Part shown: positions 8,896 through 17,371 of the stretch, in pieces
Layout: each line of letters opens with the position of its first letter
Numbering within the stretch: position 1 is the stretch's first letter
NCBI GenBank assembly: GCA_965246935.1
Contig: CBDFGC010000003.1
Coordinates: forward strand, 124,001-188,000
From: JAZKFT01 sp965246935
GTDB lineage: Bacteria > Bacteroidota > Bacteroidia > Chitinophagales > Chitinophagaceae
Direction: 5' to 3'
Length of the DNA stretch: 64,000 bases
Notes under the pieces: model-generated
Told to the model about the DNA's origin: nothing
Databases searched by the model: none
Seen by the model: the letters and a program-made list of their open reading frames with translations, nothing else
Made by a program: the position numbers and the translations under genes

Positions 8896-9762
8896 TTATA
8901 TATCACCTATCGGTTTATTATTGATTACCTGTAGTTCATCCAGGTTAGGGGTTAAGCTACCGCCTTCCTTTTCCAGTGTAATGGCAAATTTTTGCGCTTT
9001 GTACGACCTTTTCATTTGGAACAAATTTCCTGCCTGTGCCGTGTTTTGTATTATGCCGGCATCTACAGGGCTAAGCTGGCCGTTGACAACATCCACTGCC
9101 CACAACTGATACTGCTTGCCTGCAGGTGGTGTAGGCAAATTGTTCACCATCAAAAAAACATCTTTTGTTTGCTTATTCCAATAAACAGTTGCTCCCATAC
9201 CTGCACGTTTTGGCGAGGCAGCCAGCATCGGCACTTTTAATACTGCCGTATCGTTTATCATAGTAAAGTTAGCCCGGTAAACATTATTGCTTGCTAACAG
9301 CGTATTGCGGTCAGCTAATAATGTATTATAATCGTCATTTGTTTTTTTATACTGAGCGTAGTATTCCTTGTACCGGCTATAATAATAAAAATTAAGGATA
9401 GCACTTCCCAAAAAGAGGATAACAGAAGCAGCCACAACACCACGCAGCCAACGTACACTTTTCGGCGCAGCAGTAATAGAAACCACTTTCGCCTGGCTAT
9501 TTGTTTTAGTAACGGTATCCGGTGACGCAATCCCTTTTTCTGCAGCTATAGCAGTGATTATCTTCTCTTTTAAAAAGGCCGGTGGTTGAATAGCCGTTTG
9601 CATTGCCTGTTTTTCCAGCGCTATTTCAAAATCAGTAATTGCCTGCTTTATCTGCGTATATTGGGCAGCATACATTTCTACCTCCTTTACTTCGTCACTT
9701 GAAGTAAGCCCCAGCACGTAAGCCTCAATAATCCCACTTGATATGTATGCTTGTGTGTCCAC
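8896..9762 (-). CDS. Membrane anti-sigma factor, RskA-like
   Basis: A 288-residue anti-sigma factor that should hold the adjacent ECF sigma factor at the inner membrane. The cytoplasmic N-terminus SSGIIEAYVLGLTSSDEVKE is the typical start of RskA-like Bacteroidota anti-sigmas. One transmembrane helix is at about residues 105-125 (GVVAASVILFLGSAILNFYY), followed by a short coiled-coil (KEYYAQYKKTNDDYNTLLAD). The periplasmic C-terminal half carries the anti-sigma-K motifs VYWNKQTKDVFLMVNNLP and GKQYQLWAVDVVNGQLSPVD. It starts 35 bases after the sigma gene stop, so the two are co-transcribed. Confidence 0.92.
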   Translation of the reverse strand: MDTQAYISSGIIEAYVLGLTSSDEVKEVEMYAAQYTQIKQAITDFEIALEKQAMQTAIQPPAFLKEKIITAIAAEKGIASPDTVTKTNSQAKVVSITAAPKSVRWLRGVVAASVILFLGSAILNFYYYSRYKEYYAQYKKTNDDYNTLLADRNTLLASNNVYRANFTMINDTAVLKVPMLAASPKRAGMGATVYWNKQTKDVFLMVNNLPTPPAGKQYQLWAVDVVNGQLSPVDAGIIQNTAQAGNLFQMKRSYKAQKFAITLEKEGGSLTPNLDELQVINNKPIGDI

Positions 9763-9797
9763 TTTTTTAATAGTCCCTTTTTATCTTTTACATTTTT

Positions 9798-10334
9798 TCA
9801 AATCAATGCCCTGAGCTGGCTTAAAGCCGCCCTTAATCTTGTTTTTACCGTTCCCAACGGTATTCCCTGAAATTGGGAAATTTCTTCCTGTGTAAGCCCT
9901 TTAAAATACGACAGATCAACTAAATCCCGATACTCGGGTTTTATTTTTTCCAGCAGTTTTCTTAAACCTATCTTATCAATGTTCTGTTGCGTACTGCCGG
10001 CTTGTTCATATACGGCTTCTGTTACTTCCCGGTTTTGTTGACTGTTACGATATCCTTTACTTCTGATGGTATCAATTGCTTCATTACGGGCAATATTCAG
10101 CATCCAGGTATATAAACGACTCTTACCGGAATCATACGTATCTATTTTTCTGTAAATGTTAATATACACTTCCTGTAGTACATCGCCAGCTATTTCCTTA
10201 TCGGGAACAATGTTGGTAATAACGGAAAACAGTGCACCACTGTAGTTTTCATACAGGTATGAAAAAGCAAAATCATTTCGCTCTTTCAAGTAACTAATTA
10301 ATTCCTGCTCAGTGTATTTTGTTGCGGACTGCAA
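9798..10334 (-). CDS. ECF-type RNA polymerase sigma factor
   Basis: A 178-residue extracytoplasmic-function sigma-70 factor. Region 2 is visible in DFAFSYLYENYSGALF and EIAGDVLQEVYINIYRKI plus LYTWMLNIARNEAIDTIRSK (-10 recognition). Region 4 is YRDLVDLSYFKGLTQEEISQ and GIPLGTVKTRLRAALSQLR, the helix-turn-helix for the -35 element. It is followed immediately by its cognate anti-sigma factor, and it comes 57 bases after gcvH on the same strand. The regulon cannot be read from this window; the fasciclin gene is the nearest candidate target. Confidence 0.95.
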   Translation of the reverse strand: MQSATKYTEQELISYLKERNDFAFSYLYENYSGALFSVITNIVPDKEIAGDVLQEVYINIYRKIDTYDSGKSRLYTWMLNIARNEAIDTIRSKGYRNSQQNREVTEAVYEQAGSTQQNIDKIGLRKLLEKIKPEYRDLVDLSYFKGLTQEEISQFQGIPLGTVKTRLRAALSQLRALI

Positions 10335-10391
10335 AAGATGTTGGGTTTGATATACTGTTACAAAACGCCTGCCTGTTATTTTTAATTAAAG

Positions 10392-10769
10392 TTAGCTAAC
10401 TGTTTTACCATATTCATCTGATGACATTAGTTGTACCTGACCTGTGCCCCCTGCCATTTGTATTTTTACAATCCACCCCTCATCATAAGGGTTTGTATTT
10501 ACTAATTCAGGCTTATTGTTTAACGCTTCATTTACTTCTAAAATAGTTCCCGTAACAGGCATAAATAAATCGCTCACCGTTTTTACCGCCTCAATCGTTC
10601 CAAACACTTCACCTTCGTTAATTGTTTGGCCAACGGTACTAATATCTACATATACAATATCGCCTAACTCATGCTGTGCAAAATCTGTAATGCCTATCAG
10701 GGCCGTATCACCGTCTGTTTTAATCCATTCATGGTCTTTTGTATATTGTAGCTCGGCAGGAAAATTCAT
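10392..10769 (-). CDS. gcvH: Glycine cleavage system H protein
   Basis: Lipoyl carrier of the glycine cleavage complex. The 125 residues match the family. The N-terminus FPAELQYTKDHEWIKTDGD is diagnostic, ITDFAQHELGDIVYVDI follows, and the lipoylated lysine lies in GTIEAVKTVSDLFMPV (about residue 63). The C-terminal NPYDEGWIVKIQM is also conserved. It lies between the cyclophilin gene (55-base gap) and the ECF sigma gene (57-base gap) on the same strand, so it may be part of a longer transcript. GcvP and GcvT are not here. Confidence 0.97.
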   Translation of the reverse strand: MNFPAELQYTKDHEWIKTDGDTALIGITDFAQHELGDIVYVDISTVGQTINEGEVFGTIEAVKTVSDLFMPVTGTILEVNEALNNKPELVNTNPYDEGWIVKIQMAGGTGQVQLMSSDEYGKTVS

Positions 10770-10824
10770 AAGCTGATTTTGAAAATTTATAGGATAAATG
10801 TAGTAGTAACTGGTAAATAAATAC

Positions 10825-11649
10825 TTAACGACGCTTTTTTCGGAAAACTTTTTTTACAGCCGGTTTTATCACTTTAGATGGCAGCATCTCTTTTTCCATT
10901 GTTTTATACTCATCCTCATTCAGCACCCGCATGTTCATCCGTACATCGCCAATGGGCCGGTCACCGGGTGCGGTAGGTACGGATGCAATTTTATCAATCA
11001 CATTTATGCCGGCTTCCACCTCGCCGTACACGGTATATTGCTGATCCAACCGCGGAGTACCCCCTAATGTTTTATAAATATTTCTTTGTTCCGCTGTAAA
11101 AGTGCGGCCCGTTTGAACCTGTAATATATTTAGTTCCTCATCCGACATCTTTTTGCCCTGTACAATATAAAACTGGCAATTGCTGCTGGCCATTTCGGGG
11201 TTCTGGTCACGGGCAGCCGCCAGCACACCTTTTTTATGAAAAAGCGATGGTAAAAATTCTGCCGGGATGCGTTCGCCGGGAGCAGAGCCCATACCCAGCA
11301 TTTCGCCGGGCTGTGCGTTTTTGCTATTCGGGTCGCCACCCTGCAGCATAAAGCCATTAATCACCCGGTGAAACAGCAGGCTGTCGTAAAAGCCTTCATT
11401 CACCTTTGTTATAAAATTATCACGGTGCTGCGGTGTGCTGTCGTATAGCCGCACAATCATATTGCCACTATCGGTGCTGATGAGTACCCGTGTGCCGGGA
11501 ATATCAGGAACGATTGTTTTTACCGGAGTCTTGCGGGTATTATATCTTTTGGGAGACGATTTGTTTACCGTTTTCCGTTGGGCAGATGCTTCCATTAGAA
11601 ACAAATTGAACAATAAAAGTAAGCTGATGGTAATGGCCGGCAACCTCAT
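10825..11649 (-). CDS. Exported cyclophilin-type peptidyl-prolyl isomerase
   Basis: A 274-residue cyclophilin that should speed proline isomerisation during folding in the periplasm or outer envelope. Residues 1-23 form a signal peptide (LLLFNLFLMEASAQ). The isomerase domain spans about residues 50-235: RDNFITKVNEGFYDSLLFHR, GFMLQGGDPNSKN, GVLAAARDQNPEMASSNCQF and YTVYGEVEAGINVIDKIAS. The C-terminus is strongly basic (KKVFRKKRR). Its start overlaps the stop of the upstream 117-residue gene by four bases (ATGA type), indicating translational coupling. Confidence 0.93.
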   Translation of the reverse strand: MRLPAITISLLLLFNLFLMEASAQRKTVNKSSPKRYNTRKTPVKTIVPDIPGTRVLISTDSGNMIVRLYDSTPQHRDNFITKVNEGFYDSLLFHRVINGFMLQGGDPNSKNAQPGEMLGMGSAPGERIPAEFLPSLFHKKGVLAAARDQNPEMASSNCQFYIVQGKKMSDEELNILQVQTGRTFTAEQRNIYKTLGGTPRLDQQYTVYGEVEAGINVIDKIASVPTAPGDRPIGDVRMNMRVLNEDEYKTMEKEMLPSKVIKPAVKKVFRKKRR

Positions 11650-11999
11650 GTATCACTATGTTTTTGTTGATCAAAATAAAGAAGGATATAATCTTTCAAA
11701 AAATTTTCCTGTTCCCGAAGCGGCAGCGAAGGTAATTCTTTCACCTGTTGAAAATGCGGCCATCCATCATCATCGTTTCCTTCCAATACGTAATAACCAC
11801 CCGGCGCTAAAATAGTGCATACAGCCACATGCATCAGATCCTGCTTTTGCTCCTTGGTAATTTTTTCTTTAAAAAACTGTACCTCCTGCAGGCCAATCAG
11901 GTACAGGATGGCATCCATATCCGGCTTTTTGCCGAAGCGTTCCACCAGGCTTGCCTCTAATTCCCACCAGCGGGATTGTAAGTCGTCGGCGATATTCAT
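11646..11999 (-). CDS. Conserved hypothetical protein, 117 residues
   Basis: A soluble 117-residue protein I cannot place in a named family, though the look is that of a conserved Bacteroidota hypothetical. Features: KKPDMDAILYLIGLQEVQFF then KEKITKEQKQDLMHVAVCTI, and an aromatic-acidic centre GGYYVLEGNDDDGWPHFQQV, followed by LREQENFLKDYILLYF. No signal peptide or membrane helix. The four-base overlap with the cyclophilin gene argues it is truly translated and co-regulated with it. Confidence 0.8.
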   Translation of the reverse strand: MNIADDLQSRWWELEASLVERFGKKPDMDAILYLIGLQEVQFFKEKITKEQKQDLMHVAVCTILAPGGYYVLEGNDDDGWPHFQQVKELPSLPLREQENFLKDYILLYFDQQKHSDT

Positions 12000-12199
12000 A
12001 GGGAAGTCAACAGTCGGCAGTCAACAGTCAGCAGGAAATACAGTTCACGGTCATCAAACATTGACTTGCCTTTTTTAAAGTAAAGTGATATATCTTATGC
12101 AAAGATAAGTTGGCTACAACTATAGAAGTCGCTACTACTGATTCCTGCGGCGTTGACCGCTTTTCCCTTGTATTCCCTGCTGACTGCCAATTGCCGACT
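12000..12199. repeat. Inverted CAGTC-type tracts between divergent genes
   Basis: The spacer carries a degenerate run AACAGTCGGCAGTCAACAGTC at about 12008-12030 and an inverted version, CTGACTGCCAATTGCCGACT, at about 12179-12200. These resemble the short degenerate tracts found in other spacers of the window. No gene is seen. Confidence 0.45.
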
Positions 12200-12227
12200 G
12201 TTGACTAATTGGTTGGCTTTATCTTTG
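12200..12227 (+). promoter_or_regulatory. Candidate serS promoter (TATCTTTG -7 box)
   Basis: TATCTTTG at 12220-12227 fits the Bacteroidota -7 consensus TAnnTTTG exactly. A GTTG -33-like element lies at 12200-12203, 16 bases upstream. The serS ATG follows 22 bases after the box. The -33 match is partial. Confidence 0.5.
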
Positions 12228-12248
12228 GCGCCATTAGAAATTTTTTGC

Positions 12249-13517
12249 ATGATACCAATACAAACCATACGGGAAAAGGCAGACTGGGTAAAGAAACGTT
12301 TAGCCATCAAAAATGTTGACACAGCATTAGTAGATGAAATTATAACGCTGGATGAAAAACGTCGTCAGGTGCAAACCCGCATGGAAGAGCATAAAGCAAA
12401 ACTGAACGAAGCCAGTAAAGCCATTGGCCAGTTGGTGCAGCAAGGCAACACGGAAGCGGTACAGGAACGGAAGGAACAGGTAGCTACCCATAAAACCAGT
12501 ATTGCAATGCTGGAAGTAGAACTGAAAGTATTGGAACAACAGCAATACGACAAACTGGTGCTGCTGCCCAACCCACCGGTAGAAAAAGTGCCCCCCGGCA
12601 AAACACCGGAAGAAAATGAAACCATCAAAGAGGGGGGTAAAAAACCGTTGCTTGGCAATCATTCGCTTCCGCATTGGGAGCTTGCCAAAAAATACAACCT
12701 GATTGATTTTGAATTGGGCACTAAAATAACCGGCAGCGGCTTCCCGGTTTATATAGGTAAGGGGGCGAAATTACAACGGAGCCTGATCCAATATTTTTTA
12801 GATTTTAATACGGCAGCCGGTTATACGGAATACCTGCCGCCCTTTATGGTAAATGCCGACAGTGCTTTTGCTACCGGCCAGTTGCCCGATAAGGAAGGCC
12901 AGATGTACCATGCTACGGAAGATAATTTTTACCTGATCCCTACGGCTGAAGTACCGGTTACAAATATTTACCGCAACGAAATGTTGAAGGCAACCGACCT
13001 GCCTGTAAAAATGACGGCATACAGCCCCTGCTTTAGGCGGGAGGCAGGCAGCTACGGCAAAGATGTACGGGGTCTGAACCGCCTGCACCAGTTTGAGAAA
13101 GTAGAAATTATACAAATAACGGAGCCGGAAAAGAGTATGCAAACACTGGATGAGATGGTAGCACATGTAGAGAGGTTGCTACAAAGCCTGCAATTGCCTT
13201 ATCGTATCCTTTTATTGTGCGGTGGCGATATGGGCTTTGCTTCGGCCATTACCTACGATTTTGAGGTATGGAGTGCTGCACAGGAGCGTTGGCTGGAAGT
13301 AAGCAGTGTTAGCAATTTCCAGGATTTCCAAACCAACCGATTAAAGTGCCGGTATAAAAGTGAAGCCGGTAAAACACAGTTGTGTCATACGCTCAATGGA
13401 TCATCACTGGCATTGCCACGGATTATGGCAGCACTGCTGGAGAATAACCAAAGTGAGGAAGGGATTAAATTACCGGAAGTGTTGCAGGCGTATTTTAAAG
13501 GAGAGATGGTTAACTGA
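12249..13517 (+). CDS. serS: Seryl-tRNA synthetase
   Basis: Charges tRNA-Ser with serine; class II aminoacyl-tRNA synthetase. I choose the ATG at 12249 (protein MIPIQTIREKADWV, 422 residues) because it gives the family start and length; the 32 upstream codons translate intergenic repeat. The N-terminal arm is a long antiparallel coiled coil, residues about 30-110. Class II motif 2 is CFRREAGSYGKDVRGLNRLH and motif 3 is LNGSSLALPRIMAALLENNQ. TAEVPVTN and EVSSVSNFQDFQTNR are also conserved. The stop overlaps the next start by one base (TGATG). Confidence 0.98.
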   Translation: MIPIQTIREKADWVKKRLAIKNVDTALVDEIITLDEKRRQVQTRMEEHKAKLNEASKAIGQLVQQGNTEAVQERKEQVATHKTSIAMLEVELKVLEQQQYDKLVLLPNPPVEKVPPGKTPEENETIKEGGKKPLLGNHSLPHWELAKKYNLIDFELGTKITGSGFPVYIGKGAKLQRSLIQYFLDFNTAAGYTEYLPPFMVNADSAFATGQLPDKEGQMYHATEDNFYLIPTAEVPVTNIYRNEMLKATDLPVKMTAYSPCFRREAGSYGKDVRGLNRLHQFEKVEIIQITEPEKSMQTLDEMVAHVERLLQSLQLPYRILLLCGGDMGFASAITYDFEVWSAAQERWLEVSSVSNFQDFQTNRLKCRYKSEAGKTQLCHTLNGSSLALPRIMAALLENNQSEEGIKLPEVLQAYFKGEMVN

Positions 13518-13957
13518 TGAAAGCATTTTCAAAACATACCATATCTGTTTGTTTGATGGCAATAAGTGTATCAAACACATTAGCACAATGCATCAAGAAG
13601 TATGATCCGGCGCTACACAGAATTATTTACACAAAGGCTGATGTGATGCCTGAGTTTCCGGGTGGAGTAGATGGTTGGCGCAGGTATCTTGAAAGACACC
13701 TAACTATTCCTGATAGCAGTTTTGATGAGTGCCTGGATCAGTGGTCGTTAAAGAGTCATTTTATCGTAGAAACAGATGGTTCCCTGAGCCATATAGTTAT
13801 CAATAACCAAGGTGACTCTTCCAAACTTTGCGGAACACAAAAGTCTTTTTTCGACCTGTTAAAAACCTGTATAAAATGGAAAACAGGCAAGTGTGGAAAT
13901 GTACCTGTACCGGTAAGATATGAGCAAAATATTGCTTGTATCTTACCAGCACAGTAG
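13517..13957 (+). CDS. Exported protein with TonB C-terminal-like domain
   Basis: A 146-residue secreted protein. Residues 1-24 look like a signal peptide (TISVCLMAISVSNTLAQC). The rest resembles the TonB C-terminal domain of Bacteroidota energy transducers without the membrane anchor and proline-rich linker: DVMPEFPGGVDGWRRYLERH matches the PEFPGGxxAxxxYL motif, and SHFIVETDGSLSHIVINNQG matches the VxFxVxxDGxIxxVxVxxG strand. It starts on the last base of the serS stop codon (TGATG), so it could be translationally coupled, yet it has no functional link to serS that I can see. Confidence 0.7.
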   Translation: MKAFSKHTISVCLMAISVSNTLAQCIKKYDPALHRIIYTKADVMPEFPGGVDGWRRYLERHLTIPDSSFDECLDQWSLKSHFIVETDGSLSHIVINNQGDSSKLCGTQKSFFDLLKTCIKWKTGKCGNVPVPVRYEQNIACILPAQ

Positions 13958-14194
13958 TGAAAAATAACTAATTATTAATTAGGTAGGTAAATGTTTACTC
14001 CGCTTCACGAAGTCTTTGACTTTTGATAAGTGAGTTCAAAATGAAACCTGTAGTTGCCATGAAAATATACAAATCAACGGAGCGTCGCCTATGTCGTCCT
14101 TTTGAAATACATCTGCTGGTTAACAAAAACTAACTTTTTTAATCAATCATCTTCCGGACTTTCGGTCTTCCCGACTTCCGGACTAATAAACTAT

Positions 14195-14950
14195 ATGAAA
14201 ATACTCGAAAATAAAACCGCTATTGTAACCGGTGCGGCCCGTGGCATTGGTGAAGGCATTGCCTTAAAATTTGCGGAACACGGCGCCAACGTTGCTTTTA
14301 CGTATGTAAGCAACAGCAGTGCCGAACGGGCCAAAGCATTGGAAGAAAAACTAATTCAGTTTGGGGTAAAAGCAAAAGCGTATCAAAGCAATGCAGCGGA
14401 TTATGCAGCTACCGAAACATTTGCCAATGACGTAATTAAAGAATTCGGAACGGTAGATGTTTGCGTAAACAATGCCGGCATTAGCAAAGACAATCTGCTG
14501 CTGCGTATGACGCCGGAGCAATGGAATGATGTGTTGCAAACGAATTTGAATTCCGTTTTTTATTTAACCAAATTAGTGATGCGGCCAATGATGAAAGCCC
14601 GCAAAGGCAGCATCATTAATATGAGCAGCATTATTGGCGAAATGGGTAATGCCGGCCAAAGTAGCTATGCTGCCAGCAAAGCCGGGGTTATTGGTTTTAC
14701 CAAAAGCGTAGCCAAGGAACTGGGCAGCCGCAATATTCGCTGTAATGCCATTGCACCGGGCTTTGTTGAAACCGATATGACTAATTATTTAAAGGAAGGC
14801 GAAGCGGCCGATAAATACAAAGCCGGTATTCCGCTGGGCCGTTTTGGTACTGCGGAAGACATTGCAAACCTTGCCCTTTTTTTAGCCAGCGATATGAGCA
14901 GTTATATTACCGGGCAGGTAATTAGTGCTGATGGCGGACTGAATATGTGA
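14195..14950 (+). CDS. fabG: 3-oxoacyl-[acyl-carrier-protein] reductase
   Basis: NADPH-dependent reductase of fatty-acid elongation, a short-chain dehydrogenase. I choose the ATG at 14195 (MKILENKTAIVTGAARGIGE, 251 residues); upstream codons lie in repeat sequence. The Rossmann motif is GAARGIG, followed by the NNAGI motif in CVNNAGISKDNLLLRM. The catalytic triad is Ser in NMSSIIGEMGNAGQ and Tyr/Lys in SSYAASKAG. The C-terminal SYITGQVISADGGLNM is classic FabG. A FabG paralogue with another substrate is possible, but the sequence is close to the canonical form. Confidence 0.93.
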   Translation: MKILENKTAIVTGAARGIGEGIALKFAEHGANVAFTYVSNSSAERAKALEEKLIQFGVKAKAYQSNAADYAATETFANDVIKEFGTVDVCVNNAGISKDNLLLRMTPEQWNDVLQTNLNSVFYLTKLVMRPMMKARKGSIINMSSIIGEMGNAGQSSYAASKAGVIGFTKSVAKELGSRNIRCNAIAPGFVETDMTNYLKEGEAADKYKAGIPLGRFGTAEDIANLALFLASDMSSYITGQVISADGGLNM

Positions 14951-15075
14951 TAGTCGTCAATCGTGAATCGTCAATCGTGAATGGGTTGCAAATAGTTGAA
15001 GGCTAAAATTGTTTGAAAATTACTTTAGCAGCCTGTGGTCTGTCGTCTGTTGTCCGTCGTCATTTTAATTTCATT

Positions 15076-15423
15076 ATGAATATTGATGCTATTCAACTTT
15101 GGGAAAAGGTAAAAGCCATTGCATTAGCATTACCTGAAACGTATGAAAAGCCCTGCTATGGCACGCCAGCTATGTATGTAGGTAAAAAAACGCTGTGCCG
15201 GCTGCGGGAAGATGATGAATCGCTTGCCTTGTATAATGATGGAAGAGATGTATGGATGAATAAAGATCCGAATGTGTTTTTTATTACCGATCATTACCTG
15301 AATTACCCGATGCTGCTAATTCATTTATCTAAAGTGAGTAAAGTTGATTTAGAAACACTGTTGATTCATTCATGGAAAATACGGGCCGGAAAGAAATTAT
15401 TGAAAGCATATGATGGCTTGTAA
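15076..15423 (+). CDS. MmcQ/YjbR family protein
   Basis: A 115-residue protein of the MmcQ/YjbR family (CyaY-like fold, sometimes called DNA-binding). The ATG at 15076 is used; the 21 codons upstream are intergenic. Conserved features are ALALPETYEKPCYGTPAMYV near the start, the VGKKTLCRLREDDESLALYN strand pair, and the C-terminal LIHSWKIRAGKKLLKAYDGL with the W-x-x-x-A-x-K motif. The function of the family is unsettled. Confidence 0.88.
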   Translation: MNIDAIQLWEKVKAIALALPETYEKPCYGTPAMYVGKKTLCRLREDDESLALYNDGRDVWMNKDPNVFFITDHYLNYPMLLIHLSKVSKVDLETLLIHSWKIRAGKKLLKAYDGL

Positions 15424-15500
15424 AACCGTAAAGGATTAAACAGCTCCTGAAGAGATTTGAGAACCCTTCAAGGATGCGGATAGATGATAAACTAAACCCT

Positions 15501-16217
15501 TCAAGGGCAAGCGAATAACAGCAGGGATGCTGCACCCGTCAACGTATTCAGAAAATTAACGGCATTATTGTTCAGATAGCCCCGCCGTTCCAGTGTGGCG
15601 CCTATAACAGAATCCATTAGGTTTCCAATTGTGCCTGCGATGATAATCCAAATAAAATTTTTGTTCCAGCCGAAACCAACAGCGTAAACAAGTGATATCA
15701 CTACACTTCCGGCAATGCCGCATAAAGTTCCTTCTACACTGATTACCCCATTCAGGCCACGCTGGTCTTTTTTAAAACTGAGAATATTATAATACCGGCG
15801 GCCGAAAATATTTCCGAGTTCAGACGATAGTGTATCTGCCGTGGCAGCTGAAAAACTGCCGGCAATCATCAATTGAAATGCAACTACTTTTTGCGGAAAT
15901 AGCCATGCCAGCAAACCGCAGATGCCTGCTACACCAGCATTGGCTATCACCTGGCCTATAGTGCGCCGGCCACTATTTTCTTCCCCAATGGCCAATGCCT
16001 GTTTTTGCTTTGCACCGAAACTTGTTGCCACGGTACCCAGTATAAAAAAGAGGGCCAGCATGGCAATGCCGGTGTAGCCGCAACCTTTATATATACAAAA
16101 TCCTAACAATATACCGGTAACGGCAGCAGACCAGGTAAGTTTTTTAAGTAAAGCACTTGCCAGCCCTCCACCTGCCAGCAACAGCAACACCATTATATCA
16201 GCAAAAGAAACGATCAA
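15501..16217 (-). CDS. DUF92 family membrane protein
   Basis: A 238-residue polytopic membrane protein of the DUF92 family, related to plant VTE6 phytyl-phosphate kinases. Motifs: FGAKQKQALAIGEENSGRRT, GSFSAATADTLSSELGNIFG, KKDQRGLNGVISVEGTLCGI and IIAGTIGNLMDSVIGATLER. About six hydrophobic segments. The longest frame begins with TTG; the first ATG is eight codons in (complement of 16191-16193), and either could be used. A role in prenyl- or lipid-phosphate metabolism is suggested only by the plant relatives. Confidence 0.88.
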   Translation of the reverse strand: MIVSFADIMVLLLLAGGGLASALLKKLTWSAAVTGILLGFCIYKGCGYTGIAMLALFFILGTVATSFGAKQKQALAIGEENSGRRTIGQVIANAGVAGICGLLAWLFPQKVVAFQLMIAGSFSAATADTLSSELGNIFGRRYYNILSFKKDQRGLNGVISVEGTLCGIAGSVVISLVYAVGFGWNKNFIWIIIAGTIGNLMDSVIGATLERRGYLNNNAVNFLNTLTGAASLLLFACP

Positions 16218-16251
16218 ATAAATAAGTTGAATGAGGAACTATGCTAAGTCC

Positions 16252-16337
16252 ACTGTCAACTAAATTTCTTTAGCTCCTAAATTCCGGCATGTGAGGACAC
16301 AAGCCGGGGCAACTGCTACACTTATTTAATTGACAGT
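16252..16337. repeat. 86-bp palindromic element, copy 1
   Basis: Inverted ends ACTGTCAACTAAAT and ATTTAATTGACAGT bound a sequence containing the internal hairpin CCGGCATGTGAGGACACAAGCCGG. A diverged second copy with the same plan is at 41397-41481. It lies between the divergently placed... DUF92 start and the GH43 stop, outside any gene. Confidence 0.75.
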
Positions 16338-16360
16338 ATACTACAATTAACTATTCGTTT

Positions 16361-17371
16361 TTATAGCTTCAGCATCACCACCGGCCAGTCTTCTTTCCAG
16401 ACTAATTTTTCAATCCGCAGTTTGCTGCGTCCGTTATCTGCCGCATCATAACCATGGAAAATCAGGTAGTCCTCGCCATCGAATGTGCAAACGGCATTGT
16501 GGCCTACGCCGTACCAACTGCTATCACCCTGCAGCACAATCGTTCCACCGCCGGAATCCATAGGTATATTGCCTTTATCCATGTAGGGGCCGGTTAGTTT
16601 GGTAGCCCTGCCAATAATCATTTTATAGGTGCTTTTGATGCCTTTACAGCAGTAATCGATGGAAGCAAACAGGTAATAGTATTTTCCTTTTTTAAAAATG
16701 AACGGTGCTTCTATGGCATTACCGCCGGCATCTTTCGGGTTATCATCTATTGAAGGCGGATTCTCACTCATTTTGGTAACTTTTACCCGGCTGGCAATCG
16801 TAGGTAGCTCATCAATATTTTCGGCAACGCTCAGCCGGTCTCTGTTCAGCTTTACCAGTTTTAGTCCTTCCCAAAACGAGCCGAAAGCCAGGTAAGGATT
16901 ACCCTTTTCGTCAGTTGCCAGGTTCGGATCGATGGCATTCCAATTAGTTTGACCGGGAATAGATTGGATGACTTTTCCATGATCTGTCCAGTGATAACCG
17001 GCACTGCCGGTATGCAGGGTTTTGTTGGTAGCTACGCCAATAGCCGAGGTGTTTTTGCCGAAGGCGGAAACGGAATAATACAGATAGTATAAACCATTGT
17101 AATACGAAATGTCCGGCGCCCAGATATAGCCTTTAAAAGCCGGTATGGAATCCATTGCCCAGCGGGGGCCGGAGTAAAATACCGGCTTTTCGGGTAGCCA
17201 GTGCACCCGGTCTGTTGATGACCACCTGGAAATACCCTGGCCGGTACAAAAAATGTAATACGTACTATCCTGTTTAATCATTACCGGGTCGTGTACCGAG
17301 ATATTAGTGCGCAGGGTTTGAGCAGACGACCAATGGGCAATAAGCAACAGGCAAAAGAGCAAATACCTCAC
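16361..17371 (-). CDS. Glycoside hydrolase family 43, likely endo-arabinanase
   Basis: Secreted five-bladed beta-propeller glycosidase, probably arabinan endo-1,5-alpha-L-arabinosidase. The three catalytic acids fit GH43: Asp in NISVHDPVMIKQDSTYYIF, Asp in WNAIDPNLATDEKGNPYLAF, and Glu in GNAIEAPFIFKKGKYYYLFA. YGVGHNAVCTFDGEDYLIFH holds the conserved His. I choose a GTG start (complement of 17369-17371) because the signal peptide VRYLLFCLLLIAHWSSAQ begins there; the frame stays open 27 more codons upstream into a repeat (giving MPRRGEGTG), which I take as fortuitous. It heads the CE12 and GH105 cluster of pectin side-chain enzymes. Confidence 0.88.
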   Translation of the reverse strand: MRYLLFCLLLIAHWSSAQTLRTNISVHDPVMIKQDSTYYIFCTGQGISRWSSTDRVHWLPEKPVFYSGPRWAMDSIPAFKGYIWAPDISYYNGLYYLYYSVSAFGKNTSAIGVATNKTLHTGSAGYHWTDHGKVIQSIPGQTNWNAIDPNLATDEKGNPYLAFGSFWEGLKLVKLNRDRLSVAENIDELPTIASRVKVTKMSENPPSIDDNPKDAGGNAIEAPFIFKKGKYYYLFASIDYCCKGIKSTYKMIIGRATKLTGPYMDKGNIPMDSGGGTIVLQGDSSWYGVGHNAVCTFDGEDYLIFHGYDAADNGRSKLRIEKLVWKEDWPVVMLKL

